Of a DNA stretch of 64,000 bases, positions 1 through 8,470 are shown one piece after another. Made by a program: the position numbers and the translations under genes. The notes beneath the pieces were generated by a model. The model had not been told where the DNA came from and searched no databases. It saw only the letters and a list, made by a program, of their open reading frames with translations. Positions within the stretch are counted from its first letter, which is position 1; each line of letters starts with the position of its first letter. Origin of the DNA: Streptomyces sp. LUP47B (GTDB lineage: Bacteria > Actinomycetota > Actinomycetes > Streptomycetales > Streptomycetaceae); assembly GCF_001746295.1 (NCBI RefSeq), contig NZ_MJAH01000001.1, positions 865,945 through 929,944 of the forward strand. Direction: 5' to 3'.

Positions 1-336
1 GCTCCTTCGACGGGCAGGCTCCGGCAGCGGTGGGGCGGGACGGCTCCCTCAACAGACCGGCTCCAGCAGCGCTGGGGCGGGACGGCTCCCCCGGCAGACC
101 AGTTCCAGCAACAGCACGCCGGAACGGCTCCCTCGACGGGCAGGCTCCAGCAACAGCACGACGAGACGGCTCCCTCAACAGACCGGCTCCAGCAGCGCTG
201 GGGCGGGACGGCTCCCCCGGCAGACCAGTTCCAGCAACAGCACGCCGGAACGGCTCCCTCGACGGGCAGGCTCCAGCAACAGCACGACGAGACGGCTCCC
301 TCGACGGGCAGGCTCCGGCAGCGGTGGGGCGGGACG
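1..336. repeat. Eight 42-bp tandem units with a perfect 126-bp higher-order duplication
   Basis: Units start at 1, 43, 85, 127, 169, 211, 253 and 295, each beginning GCTCC; a degenerate ninth begins at 337. The three units at 43-168 are repeated without a mismatch at 169-294, so a 126-bp block of three diverged units was recently duplicated. The array probably continues left of the window. The period keeps the reading frame. Confidence 0.95.
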
Positions 337-423
337 GCTCCCTCGGCGGGCCGACGAACGGGTGGTGCCGCTTCGTCGGCGAACGGCACGGGCAAGGAGT
401 CGCTGCGTTGGCTGACGGCGTGA
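1..423 (+). CDS. 3' end of an upstream gene, probably a sensor histidine kinase, with a 14-residue repeat tail
   Basis: Frame 1 is open from the left edge to a TGA at 421-423, so only the last 140 codons are visible. Eight consecutive 14-residue units (pattern APSTxRLxQRWGGT / APPADQFQQQHAGT) are followed by a short tail ending SLRWLTA. The TGA overlaps the GTG of the next gene by four bases (GTGA), the usual coupling of a sensor kinase to its NarL-type regulator. That position is the only evidence for a kinase identity, because the catalytic domains lie outside the window. All three forward frames are open through the repeat since 42 is a multiple of three, so the frame choice rests on the overlapping stop. 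The tail is glutamine- and arginine-rich and looks disordered. Confidence 0.55.
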   Translation, partial: APSTGRLRQRWGGTAPSTDRLQQRWGGTAPPADQFQQQHAGTAPSTGRLQQQHDETAPSTDRLQQRWGGTAPPADQFQQQHAGTAPSTGRLQQQHDETAPSTGRLRQRWGGTAPSAGRRTGGAASSANGTGKESLRWLTA

Positions 424-1133
424 ACACCGGGCACGACAACAGGCTGCGGGCCGTCATCGCCGACGACCAGGCCCTCGTACGGACCGGGTTCGGGATGATC
501 CTGACCGCGGACGGCATCGAGGTGACGGCGGAGGCGGCGGACGGGGCGGAGGCGGTCGCCGCGGTCCGGCGGACCCGCCCCGACGTCGTCCTCATGGACA
601 TCCGGATGCCGGGCATGGACGGCATCGAGGCCACCCGGCGGATCCTCGCCGACGACACCGCGGGCGAGATCAGGGTGATCATCCTGACCACGTACGACCT
701 CGACCACTACGTCTACGCCGCGCTCACCGCCGGGGCCAGCGGCTTCCTCCTCAAGGACGTCACACCCGAGCATCTGGTGGCCGCCATACGGCTGGTGCGG
801 TCCGGCGACGCCCTGCTGGCGCCCACGATCACCCGCCGTCTCATCGAGCGCTTCGCCCGGCGTGAGGAGGCCGCTCCCTCTGCCGACCCGCACCGGGACC
901 TGTCCGGGCTGACGCCACGTGAGCTGGAGGTGCTGCGGCTGCTGGCGACGGGGCTGAGCAACGCCGAGCTCGCGGAGCGGCTGTTTCTCAGTCCGACGAC
1001 GGTGAAGACACACATCGGCCGGATCCTGTCGAAGCTGGAGCTGCGCGACCGTGTCCAGGCGGTGGTCCTCGCCTACGAGAGCGGGCTGATCACACCGGGC
1101 GGCACCGCGGAAGGCGCCCTCCGCGACCCCTAG
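420..1133 (+). CDS. NarL/FixJ-type response regulator
   Basis: A DNA-binding response regulator of 237 residues. The receiver domain (about 8-125) has the acidic pair D15-D16, phospho-acceptor D60 in VVLMDIRMPG, and K112 in FLLKDV. A LuxR-type helix-turn-helix follows at about 170-230 (LTPRELEVLRLLATG, then SPTTVKTHIGRI). The reading frame stays open upstream through the 42-bp repeats, but the family begins a few residues before the first beta strand, which supports the GTG at 420. That GTG overlaps the previous stop by four bases, so translation is probably coupled to the upstream gene, its likely kinase. Targets are unknown. Confidence 0.9.
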   Translation: MNTGHDNRLRAVIADDQALVRTGFGMILTADGIEVTAEAADGAEAVAAVRRTRPDVVLMDIRMPGMDGIEATRRILADDTAGEIRVIILTTYDLDHYVYAALTAGASGFLLKDVTPEHLVAAIRLVRSGDALLAPTITRRLIERFARREEAAPSADPHRDLSGLTPRELEVLRLLATGLSNAELAERLFLSPTTVKTHIGRILSKLELRDRVQAVVLAYESGLITPGGTAEGALRDP

Positions 1134-1582
1134 GACATCAGTCCTGCCGCGACCGTCGCCCCCAGCTCCCAGCACGCCTCGATGCCGGCCTTGCCCGGTT
1201 CGCCGGTGACGGTCACCGGTTCGGCCGCACTGCGCCAGCCGAGACCCGTCGTGATCGACGCGATGCCGCGCAGGGCTCCGGTGACGTCGTTGCCGCCGTG
1301 CACGTAGACGCCGAACGGGCGGCCGCGGGTCTCGTCGAGGCAGGGGTAGTACACCTGGTCGAAGAAGTGCTTGAGGGCTCCGGACATGTAGCCGAGGTTG
1401 GCCGGGGTGCCCAGCAGGTAGCCGTCCGCCTCCAGCACGTCCGAGGGCGTGGCGGACAGGGCCGCGCGGCGTACGACACGGACGCCCTCGATCTCCGGCG
1501 CCGTCGCACCGGCGACGACGGCTTCGAACATCGCCTGGCAGTTGGGCGAGGGCGTGTGATGCACGATCAGCAGGGTGGCCAC
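1130..1582 (-). CDS. Flavodoxin-fold NAD(P)H-dependent FMN reductase / WrbA-like protein
   Basis: A 150-residue flavodoxin-fold protein. The N-terminal strand and FMN phosphate loop (ATLLIVHHTPSPN) and the flavin-binding segment GTPANLGYMSGALK followed by FFDQVYYPC are those of NADPH-dependent FMN reductases and WrbA-like quinone reductases. The chosen GTG start lies directly before ATLLIV; the longer open frame upstream is low-complexity and runs into the divergent promoter region. It is convergent with the response regulator, overlapping it by four bases at the stops, and divergent from the methyltransferase. The substrate cannot be told from sequence. Confidence 0.85.
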   Translation of the reverse strand: MATLLIVHHTPSPNCQAMFEAVVAGATAPEIEGVRVVRRAALSATPSDVLEADGYLLGTPANLGYMSGALKHFFDQVYYPCLDETRGRPFGVYVHGGNDVTGALRGIASITTGLGWRSAAEPVTVTGEPGKAGIEACWELGATVAAGLMS

Positions 1583-1680
1583 GGTGGAACCCTGCCCGCC
1601 TCGGCTTTCGTCCGCAAGCCGTGCCGTGGTCAGGTGCCGCCGGGCTACGATGCCCGGACACCGCGAGGGGGGAGCAGGTC

Positions 1681-2313
1681 GTGGCAGACAAAGGGCAGCC
1701 GGCAGCAGCGGTCTTCGACGCGCTGGGGCTGACGTACGAGAAGGCGTTCGCGCGTTCGGAGGCTCACCTGGCGTCCCTGGAGTGGCTGCTCGGGAGGCTC
1801 GGCCCTGGCAGCCGGGTCCTGGACGTCGGCAGCGGAACCGGCCGTCCCACAGCGTCCACGCTGGTGGCCGCGGGCCACGAGGTGCTCGGCGTGGACGTCT
1901 CTCCCGTGATGGTCGACCTGGCCGGCCGGCAGGTGCCACAGGCCGTGTTCCGCCACGCGGACATCCGTGAACTGCCCTTGGAGGAGGGCTCGTTCGACGC
2001 GGTGTGCGTGTACTTCTCGCTGCTCCAGATGACCCGGGCGGAGCAGTCGGAGGTGCTGGGGCGACTGGCGCGGGCCCTGCGGCCGGGCGGGAGCCTGGTG
2101 CTCGCCACCGTGCCCGTGGACGTGGAGGACCTGCCGGTCGAGTTCATGGGCCAGCCTGTCCGGGCCACGAGTTTCGCCCCGGAGGACGTGGTGACCGTCG
2201 TGCGCGAGGCGGGTCTGGCCGTGGAGCACGAGCAGGCCGTGGAGTTCACCCCGGACCACCCCGAAGGCGCCACCGAACCGCATCTGTTCCTGTACTGCAG
2301 GATGCCTGCGTAA
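1681..2313 (+). CDS. Class I SAM-dependent methyltransferase
   Basis: A small Rossmann-fold methyltransferase of 210 residues. Motif I is VLDVGSGTG (46-54), the acidic end of beta 2 is GVDVS, and the later strand reads FDAVCVYFSLLQMTR as in ubiquinone/menaquinone-type methyltransferases. The GTG at 1681 is preceded at good distance by GGGGGAGC, which favours it over the longer open frame from 1621. It ends in a strong hairpin shared with the converging glycosidase gene. The substrate is unknown. Confidence 0.88.
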   Translation: MADKGQPAAAVFDALGLTYEKAFARSEAHLASLEWLLGRLGPGSRVLDVGSGTGRPTASTLVAAGHEVLGVDVSPVMVDLAGRQVPQAVFRHADIRELPLEEGSFDAVCVYFSLLQMTRAEQSEVLGRLARALRPGGSLVLATVPVDVEDLPVEFMGQPVRATSFAPEDVVTVVREAGLAVEHEQAVEFTPDHPEGATEPHLFLYCRMPA

Positions 2314-2316
2314 CGA

Positions 2317-2346
2317 GGGCGCGCCCGGCACGGGCCGGGCGCGCCC
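2317..2346. terminator. Bidirectional hairpin terminator
   Basis: A perfect 13-bp stem (2317-2329 with 2334-2346) with the four-base loop ACGG lies between two convergent genes, four bases after the methyltransferase stop codon. There is no T-run on the forward side, as is common in Streptomyces. Confidence 0.8.
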
Positions 2347-2354
2347 TTCGTCCG

Positions 2355-5348
2355 TCAGCGCACGACCGCCTGCACATACGGAACCAGTCTCACCGGCCCG
2401 ACCAGACCGTGGTCCTGGCGGGCGGCCCCGCCGAACACCGTGGGCTGCGCGACCCTGAGCCGGTTGATGAGCGGGGTCGCCACCTCGATCTCGAGCGTGT
2501 TCTCACCGCGCCGCAAGTAGGGGCCGAGGTCGACGACGGGGTGGAGCCGGTCGGCCGCGGGCAGACGACTGCCGTTGACGCTCACCCGGAAGGTGTCGCT
2601 GACCTGCCCCAGCTCCAACTCGGCGCCGTGGGACGACGTCCAGTCGGCCGGCAGGGTGACCGTGGTGCGGTACCGGCCTATGCCCGCGGAGTCGGCCAGC
2701 TCGGGGATCTGCGACCAGGGCCGCAGCGTCTCGAGGGTGACGCTGCGCATGACGTGGTCGGTCCGGGTGGCGTCCGGGCCCGGGTACCAGTCCTCGACCT
2801 CCAGTTCCCAGCGGGCCGGTGTGATCGGCGCGGGCACGGCGGGGGTCCTGGTGGTGGCGGTACGGCCCTGGGACAGCCGCGTGGTCCACGTACCGGCCGT
2901 ACGGGCCCGCACGCTCAGCCCGCGCTCGGTGAACAGCACCGCGTCGGCGTCGGTGGCCTCGGCGTGGGGGCTGTTGCCGTACCGGTCGCCGAACAGCCCC
3001 GGCCGTCCCAGGGCGACGATCATCGTCTGCCCAGGCTGGAGCGTGACCCGCAGGGTGATGTCGGCCCCGTCCTCGGTGTAGCGCGCGAGCCTGACCGCCT
3101 CGCCGGTCCAGGGATCGAGCAGATACGGCACGGTCCTGCCGCCGTGCGTGCGGCGCAAGGTGACGTCGTGGTCGATCGCGGCCACGGGCGGCTTGACCGT
3201 CTCGGCGTGCTTGCCGTTGCAGAGGTAGTAGAAGTCCGCGTCGGCGGTGACCCGGTGGGCGTTGAGGAGCGTGGACGCGGTGGCGTGCCGTACGTCGGCG
3301 CTCACCCCGAGCGCGGCGAGGGCGTCGCCGACCGCGGCCTTGTCGGTGACCCGGACGACGTGGGGCAGCGTGAGCAGCCGGGCGAGGATGTCGCGCAGCC
3401 GGTCCGTCTCCCCCTGGTCCGGGACGCCGGAAGTCAGCGCCTGGTCGAAGGCGCCGAACAGGACCACGGGAAGTCCCGCTTCGGCCAGCGCGAGGATCTT
3501 ACGGGCGTCCTCGACTGCAAGGGTGGGGGTGGAGCCGTAGAAGAAGTCGCCCTCGACGAACAGGGCCTTGTAGGCGGGGCCGTCGGGGGCGAGCCGGCCG
3601 TCCGAGACGGTGGCGGAGGGCAGGTCGAGGAGGGGCCCGCTGAGGAACTGGTGACTCCAGCCGAGCGGGACGCCGGTGGCCGTGAACCAGGAGGCCCCGA
3701 TTCCGGTGGCGGTGTAGCCGGTCTGCCGGAACACGGCGACGTCCGCTCGGGCGGTACCGGTCTGCAGCACCTGGTGAACGCGGCCCAGGTATCCGGAGAT
3801 GTCCTGGACGTGCCGCCAGGTGGGCTGGCGCGGGCCCCAGGATTCGCCGTAACCGGCGGTGCCGTTGTACGGGCTGAAGGCGGCGAATCCCGGCCAGCTC
3901 ACCCCGGGCGCGGTGGCGTAGGAGAAGCCGTGCACGACGGTCTGGTTGACGCCGGCCGCGTAGGCGCCGCCCATGGTGCGCAGGAAGCGGTCCCAAGTGG
4001 TGCTGTACGCGGATCCGTTGTAGGCGCCCGCCTCGCAGGACAGGACTCTCCGCCCGGCCATGTCCCGGCCGCCGGCCAGGCAGCGGTAGTCGTCCAGGTT
4101 CTTGAAGCCGAGGGACTCGCCCTCGGGGATGTCGAGGATCGCGGCCGAGGCGATGGCGTCCGTCTGGAGACCGTAGGGCTGCGAGCGCAGGGTCATGCCG
4201 AGGGTGTGCGCCCAGTCCCGCAGGGCCGTCAGGTGGTTGCGGTTGAAGAGGCCGGAGACGGTCTCCCAGAAGTCGTGCCGGATCTGGCGGGTCAACTGGG
4301 CTTCGTAGGCGAAGACTTGGTTGCTGTTGTCCAGGACGAGGGCGGGAAGGTACGGCAGCAGGGGCCGTCCGGTGTGCTTCTCGAAGGCCTCGGGCAGCAG
4401 GGACGTCCAGGTCAGGCCGTCGGTCTCCAGCTCCACGGAGTCCTCGAAGAAGGAGCCGCCCGCGGCTCGCAACAGGCGCCGCAGGGAGGGGGTCAGCAGG
4501 TGGTCCTGCCAGTAGGAGGTGACCGCGGTGGTGCCGGCCGGGCTGAAGTGGTCGACGGCGTAGGCGGCAGGGGCGGAGTGGGGGCCGGACTCGGGCTGCT
4601 GGGCCGAACCACGCACCCAGTAGGAGATGAGCACCCAGTCCCCACCCTCGGGCGCGGTCCAGGTCAGCGCGCCGTCGGTGACGCTCGCGGTGAGGTCCTG
4701 GACGCTGTCCGGGTCGAGTCCGGTCTCCTTGCGGGTGGAGTTGGCGGGCTCGACCCGGGCGGCCTGTACGGCGAGGAGCTGCTGACGGGTCACTCCCGCG
4801 GCCGCGGCGTGGAGAGGTGGCGGGACGGGCCCCTGGTAGGTGCTGCCGCCGGTCAACGCGGCGCGGCCGTGGGCGAGTTCCTTGGCGGCGGCATCGTCGT
4901 CGGGCGTGAGACCGGGGACGGCCACGGGCCAGCTGGGGCCGAGGGTGAGGTCGACGGTGAGGCCCCGTCTCGCCGCGCGGCGCAGCGCGGCCTCGACGCC
5001 GTCCCGCCAGGGTCTGCTCCCCCAGCCGTGGTGTGCGGTGTCCAGGACCGACTTGTCCTTGATGCTGTGGTGGACGGCGGCGATCTCCACACCGCCGAAG
5101 CCCGCGGCCGCGATCTGGTCGATCTCCTGGGCGATCTCGTCCGGGTCCACGAGCCCGTCCGGCCACCACCAGCGGAACCGGGGCCGCACGGAGCGGGCGG
5201 GGGCCGCGAACCAGTCGGCGGCGCCTCCCGTCCCGGCCACCGCCGGCGAGGCCCCCGCCCCGAGCGCCAGGGCGGCGCTCGCGGTCAGTCCGGCGGTCAG
5301 GAGCGCGCGTCGGGATATGCCGTCACGCTGCGGGTCGGCTTCATGCAT
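2355..5348 (-). CDS. Tat-exported GH106-like glycoside hydrolase (alpha-L-rhamnosidase family)
   Basis: A 997-residue protein with a twin-arginine signal peptide (SRRALLTAG, hydrophobic stretch ending near SPAVA at about 39), so it is probably exported folded. The start of the mature part, RPRFRWWWPDG, and the segments FGGVEIAAVHH and DLTLGPSWP are typical of the GH106 family, whose known members remove terminal alpha-L-rhamnose from plant or bacterial glycans. The C-terminal third (about 800-990) resembles a galactose-binding-like beta domain. The catalytic pair was not assigned. A LacI-type palindrome lies 17 bp before the ATG, so expression is probably induced by a sugar. It is a single-gene unit. 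Confidence 0.85.
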   Translation of the reverse strand: MHEADPQRDGISRRALLTAGLTASAALALGAGASPAVAGTGGAADWFAAPARSVRPRFRWWWPDGLVDPDEIAQEIDQIAAAGFGGVEIAAVHHSIKDKSVLDTAHHGWGSRPWRDGVEAALRRAARRGLTVDLTLGPSWPVAVPGLTPDDDAAAKELAHGRAALTGGSTYQGPVPPPLHAAAAGVTRQQLLAVQAARVEPANSTRKETGLDPDSVQDLTASVTDGALTWTAPEGGDWVLISYWVRGSAQQPESGPHSAPAAYAVDHFSPAGTTAVTSYWQDHLLTPSLRRLLRAAGGSFFEDSVELETDGLTWTSLLPEAFEKHTGRPLLPYLPALVLDNSNQVFAYEAQLTRQIRHDFWETVSGLFNRNHLTALRDWAHTLGMTLRSQPYGLQTDAIASAAILDIPEGESLGFKNLDDYRCLAGGRDMAGRRVLSCEAGAYNGSAYSTTWDRFLRTMGGAYAAGVNQTVVHGFSYATAPGVSWPGFAAFSPYNGTAGYGESWGPRQPTWRHVQDISGYLGRVHQVLQTGTARADVAVFRQTGYTATGIGASWFTATGVPLGWSHQFLSGPLLDLPSATVSDGRLAPDGPAYKALFVEGDFFYGSTPTLAVEDARKILALAEAGLPVVLFGAFDQALTSGVPDQGETDRLRDILARLLTLPHVVRVTDKAAVGDALAALGVSADVRHATASTLLNAHRVTADADFYYLCNGKHAETVKPPVAAIDHDVTLRRTHGGRTVPYLLDPWTGEAVRLARYTEDGADITLRVTLQPGQTMIVALGRPGLFGDRYGNSPHAEATDADAVLFTERGLSVRARTAGTWTTRLSQGRTATTRTPAVPAPITPARWELEVEDWYPGPDATRTDHVMRSVTLETLRPWSQIPELADSAGIGRYRTTVTLPADWTSSHGAELELGQVSDTFRVSVNGSRLPAADRLHPVVDLGPYLRRGENTLEIEVATPLINRLRVAQPTVFGGAARQDHGLVGPVRLVPYVQAVVR

Positions 5349-5364
5349 AAGGGCGCCCCAAGGT

Positions 5365-5380
5365 ATTGAATCGTTTCAAT
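5365..5380. promoter_or_regulatory. LacI-family operator upstream of the GH106 gene
   Basis: The 16-mer ATTGAATCGTTTCAAT is a palindrome around a central CG with one mismatched pair (positions 7 and 10). It closely resembles the TTGAAACGTTTCAA operators of actinobacterial LacI-type sugar regulators. No lacI gene is in the window, so the repressor acts in trans. Confidence 0.75.
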
Positions 5381-5423
5381 CACTGGCAAACGCCGGAACG
5401 TTAAGCCGCCGCTCCGGCCGAGG

Positions 5424-7403
5424 TCAAGAGGCGTGCGGTGCGAGCGCCGCAGCGAGCGCGTCCAGGTGGTCCGCGACAGGACCGGCGGTGAGCAAACCGC
5501 TCGCGGCGCCCGCGAGTTCGCCCCGGGCGGGTTCGAGCGCACGCTGGGCGCGCCGCATCAGCGGACGGTCGTCCAACTGAATCGCCGCGCGGGCGAGGAG
5601 GCTCCACAGGGCCTCGTACAGGAGGTCACCGGGCGGGGAGGGCACGGAAGCCAGCAGGCGTACGGCGTCCTGGTCGCGCCCTTCGGCGAGCAGCAACAGG
5701 GGGCGCACCCATGGCTCGTAGGGGCCCCAGTCGGTGTGCGGGTCGGCGGTGACGGGGAGGCCATGGTGCAGGCGCAGGCACAGCAGGGCGAGCGGCAACA
5801 ACCCCCGCTCCAGGCCGGGCATTCCGGCGCCCTCGAGGGACTTGGCGGCGGCCCGGTACGCGGACTCGCCGAGCTGCGGGGGCTCCGTCGTCGCGGTGCG
5901 CAGGGCGCGGTACCACGTGGTGAAGACGGCGACGAGAGGCAGTTCGTGCCGTTCGGCGAGTGCGTCGGCGGTGGCCGCGTGCCGGTCGGCCGCGGTGAAG
6001 TCGGCGGTGGCGCAGTGCGCTTGGAGCCGGATCAGGTGGCCGAGGACCTCGTAGGTGAACAGGCCGTGCCGAGCGGCCGCTTCGGTGATCTCGGCGCCGA
6101 TCCCGGCCCGCCGGGCGGCGAGTCCGGCTCGTTCGAAGGTCTGCATGAACAGGCCGTTGAGGGCGAACACGAGCAGGTTGGCGTCCTCGAGTCGGCGTGC
6201 GCTCGCCACGGCTTGGTGGGCCGCCCGGAGGGCGCGCGTCCCCTCGGGCAGCGTGCCGCGGGACTCCACCGCCACAGTGGCCAGGAGCCGTGCCCTGGCC
6301 GCCTCGGACGCGCCCGGCGGCAGGAGGAGCAGGGTGCGTTCCGCCGCACCCACCAGCCGGTCGGCCTGGGCGGGGTCGTCGGAACGGGTCCAGACCGCGG
6401 GGACGTCGTACACGCCGATGACTCGTGCCGTCAGCTCCGGATCGCCCAGCTGCTCCGCCGCCGCCACGGCCGCCACGCGATGCCGGCGCGCCGCTTCCAG
6501 GCCGCCGCCCCCGGTGACGGCGAGGTCGCGCATCAACCCCGCGGTCGACTCCAGACGCGTGCGTGCCCTCGGGGCGACCATGCTCGCGTACGACGCGGAG
6601 GCCTGCGCCCAGACGTGTGCGGCCGCGTCCGAGGGGCCCGGGTCCAGGTGGTCGGCGTGCCGCAGGATGTCCTGCTCGGTGCGGCTCAGCCGCGGGCCCG
6701 GCTCCACTCCGAGGTGCTCGCGCAGCAGCTGTCGGGCGCGCCGCAGGACGGACAGGGCGTCGGCCTGCCGTCCACAGCGGTACAGGGCGAGGGCGAGCAG
6801 CTGCCAGGCGTCCTCCCGCCACGGATGCTCGGCCACATGGGCGTCGAGGTCCGCCGCCGCGTCGGCCGCGGCGCCGAGGGCGAGCCGGCCGTCGGCCCGG
6901 CGCTCGACGGCGGTCAGTCGGAGCTCGGTGAGCCGGGAGCGTTCCGCGCGCGCCCAGCGCTCCTCGGCGAAGTCGGCGTAGGCGGGCCCGCGCCACAGCT
7001 CCAGAGCCTCGGTCAGCCGGGGCACCGCCTGCGCGGGAGGCAGGTCCGCCGCCGCGGCGACGGCGTGCTCGAACCGCCGGGCGTCGACGTGGGCGGGTTC
7101 GGCGCGCAGCGCGTAGCCGGGGCCTTCGGTGACGAGGAGGCGGGACGGGGTCCGGCGGGGCCGCTCGGGTTCCAGAGCGCGCCGCAGCCCGGCGACGAAG
7201 GTCCGGACGGTGCCCACGGCGTCCGCCGGCGGGTCCCCCGCCCACAGGTCCTCCACCAGGCGGCCGACGGGGACGACCCCGCGGCGGGCGATGAGGAGGC
7301 GGGCCAGCACCGCACGATGCCTCGGACCCCTCAGGGCGATCGGTTCCCCGGTCTCGTCCCAGGCCGCCACCGACCCCAGGACTCCGAACTCGATCACAGG
7401 CAC
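5424..7403 (-). CDS. AfsR/SARP-family transcriptional activator with BTAD domain
   Basis: A 659-residue regulator. Residues 1-95 form the OmpR-like winged helix of SARPs (VIEFGVLGSV, ALRGPRHRAVLARLL, VGTVRTFVAGLRRAL), and about 100-245 the bacterial transcriptional activation domain (DAHVAEHPWREDAWQLL, then LREHLGVEPGPRL). The remaining 400 residues are alpha-helical, probably TPR-like, with no P-loop, so it differs from AfsR itself, which has an NTPase domain. The GTG at 7403 starts exactly at the family's usual first strand; an in-frame ATG at 7427 is the alternative. It is divergent from an alpha/beta hydrolase, and 11-bp-spaced heptamers lie between them. AfsR-like proteins often control secondary metabolism. 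Confidence 0.88.
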   Translation of the reverse strand: MPVIEFGVLGSVAAWDETGEPIALRGPRHRAVLARLLIARRGVVPVGRLVEDLWAGDPPADAVGTVRTFVAGLRRALEPERPRRTPSRLLVTEGPGYALRAEPAHVDARRFEHAVAAAADLPPAQAVPRLTEALELWRGPAYADFAEERWARAERSRLTELRLTAVERRADGRLALGAAADAAADLDAHVAEHPWREDAWQLLALALYRCGRQADALSVLRRARQLLREHLGVEPGPRLSRTEQDILRHADHLDPGPSDAAAHVWAQASASYASMVAPRARTRLESTAGLMRDLAVTGGGGLEAARRHRVAAVAAAEQLGDPELTARVIGVYDVPAVWTRSDDPAQADRLVGAAERTLLLLPPGASEAARARLLATVAVESRGTLPEGTRALRAAHQAVASARRLEDANLLVFALNGLFMQTFERAGLAARRAGIGAEITEAAARHGLFTYEVLGHLIRLQAHCATADFTAADRHAATADALAERHELPLVAVFTTWYRALRTATTEPPQLGESAYRAAAKSLEGAGMPGLERGLLPLALLCLRLHHGLPVTADPHTDWGPYEPWVRPLLLLAEGRDQDAVRLLASVPSPPGDLLYEALWSLLARAAIQLDDRPLMRRAQRALEPARGELAGAASGLLTAGPVADHLDALAAALAPHAS

Positions 7404-7423
7404 ATGCCTCAACGTACACGCGT

Positions 7424-7441
7424 TCATTCGTTGCTCATTCG
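7424..7441. promoter_or_regulatory. Direct heptamer repeat, possible SARP binding site
   Basis: TCATTCG occurs at 7424-7430 and again at 7435-7441, exactly 11 bp apart, in the divergent region between the SARP gene and the hydrolase. SARPs bind heptamers repeated once per helical turn. Only two copies are present. Confidence 0.4.
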
Positions 7442-7523
7442 CTCCCCGGATCCTGGGTTCATCGGCGCCCGGGCCCGGACTCCGATGCCTCCCACTCGCC
7501 GTACGACGGAAGAGAGCCCCGCC

Positions 7524-8408
7524 GTGAGACCCACCATCGCCGGATTCGAGTATCAGCGCGTGTCCGTCGCCGAGGACGTGTCCCTCCATGTGGCCGTGGG
7601 AGGGACCGGCACACCCGTGGTCCTGCTGCACGGCTTCCCGCAGACCCACCTGATGTGGCGCCATGTCGCGACGGACCTGGCGGCCGACCACACCGTCATC
7701 TCCCCCGACCTGCGCGGTTACGGCGACAGCGACAAGCCGCGCGAGGACGGCCCCCACACCTACTCCAAGCGGACCATGGCCAACGACATCGTCACGCTCG
7801 CACGCCGACTGGGGCACCCCCGGTTCGCGCTGGCCGGGCACGACCGGGGCGCGCTGGTCGCCTTCCGGGCGGGCCTCGACCATCCGGAGGCGGTCTCCCA
7901 CCTGGCCTGTCTGGACGTCCTCCCGACACTCGACATGTGGGACGCCCTGCACGGCACGTCGGCGGCGGTCGCCTTCCACCTCTACCTCATGGCCCAGCCG
8001 CCCGGGCTCGCCGAGCGGATGATCTCCGCGAGCGCGGACGCGTTCTTCGGCCACTTCCTCGACGTGTGGGCGAACCGCCCCGACGCGATCCCGGCTCAGG
8101 TCCGTGCCGAGTATCTGCGGGCCTGCCGCGGGGCGGTGCCGTCGATCGTCGCCGACTACCGCGCCTCCGCGGGCATCGACGTCGAGCACGACGAGGCCGA
8201 CCGGGCCACGCAGAACCGGCTCGGCATGCCGGTGGCCGTACTCCAGCAGGACTGGGGAGCCGCGCTCGGCTACGAGGCCACCGCCCTGTGGGAGGCCTGG
8301 GCCGACGACCTTCGTCATACGACCGTCTCCTGCGGCCACTTCATGGCGGAGGAAGCGCCGGCGGACGTGGCGAAGGCCGTGCGGGAGCTCACTCTTCGGG
8401 GAGCGTGA
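7524..8408 (+). CDS. Alpha/beta hydrolase, haloacetate dehalogenase / epoxide hydrolase type
   Basis: A 294-residue alpha/beta hydrolase. The oxyanion motif is HGFP (36-39), the nucleophile is D107 in AGHDRGAL, an aspartate rather than serine, and the catalytic histidine is H272 in CGHFMAEE. DLRGYGDSDKP is also characteristic. This set matches haloacetate dehalogenases and epoxide hydrolases. The arginine three residues after DR that fluoroacetate dehalogenases use to hold the carboxylate is replaced here (DRGALV), so fluoroacetate is not a safe assumption. The GTG at 7524 has GGAAGAGAG upstream; an in-frame ATG at 7485 is possible. The divergent SARP-type gene is its likely regulator. Confidence 0.88.
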   Translation: MRPTIAGFEYQRVSVAEDVSLHVAVGGTGTPVVLLHGFPQTHLMWRHVATDLAADHTVISPDLRGYGDSDKPREDGPHTYSKRTMANDIVTLARRLGHPRFALAGHDRGALVAFRAGLDHPEAVSHLACLDVLPTLDMWDALHGTSAAVAFHLYLMAQPPGLAERMISASADAFFGHFLDVWANRPDAIPAQVRAEYLRACRGAVPSIVADYRASAGIDVEHDEADRATQNRLGMPVAVLQQDWGAALGYEATALWEAWADDLRHTTVSCGHFMAEEAPADVAKAVRELTLRGA

Positions 8409-8470
8409 CCCGTTGCCTCCCTATCCTGTTTTCCGGGCCGCGCGGATCGCCGCGGCCCTCGGGGACGACC

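Noticed and set aside
30..419. N-terminal extension of the response regulator through the 42-bp repeat region
   Set aside because: The frame is open only because the repeat length is a multiple of three; the family starts near residue 8 of the GTG form, and a GTGA overlap favours the GTG at 420.
2004..5369. A forward-strand frame of 1121 codons opposite the GH106 gene
   Set aside because: High GC produces long antisense frames; the opposite strand has a signal peptide and GH106 motifs, and this one is low-complexity.
5433..7523. Long forward frame running into the alpha/beta hydrolase gene
   Set aside because: It is the antisense of the SARP gene; hydrolase homology begins only at 7524.
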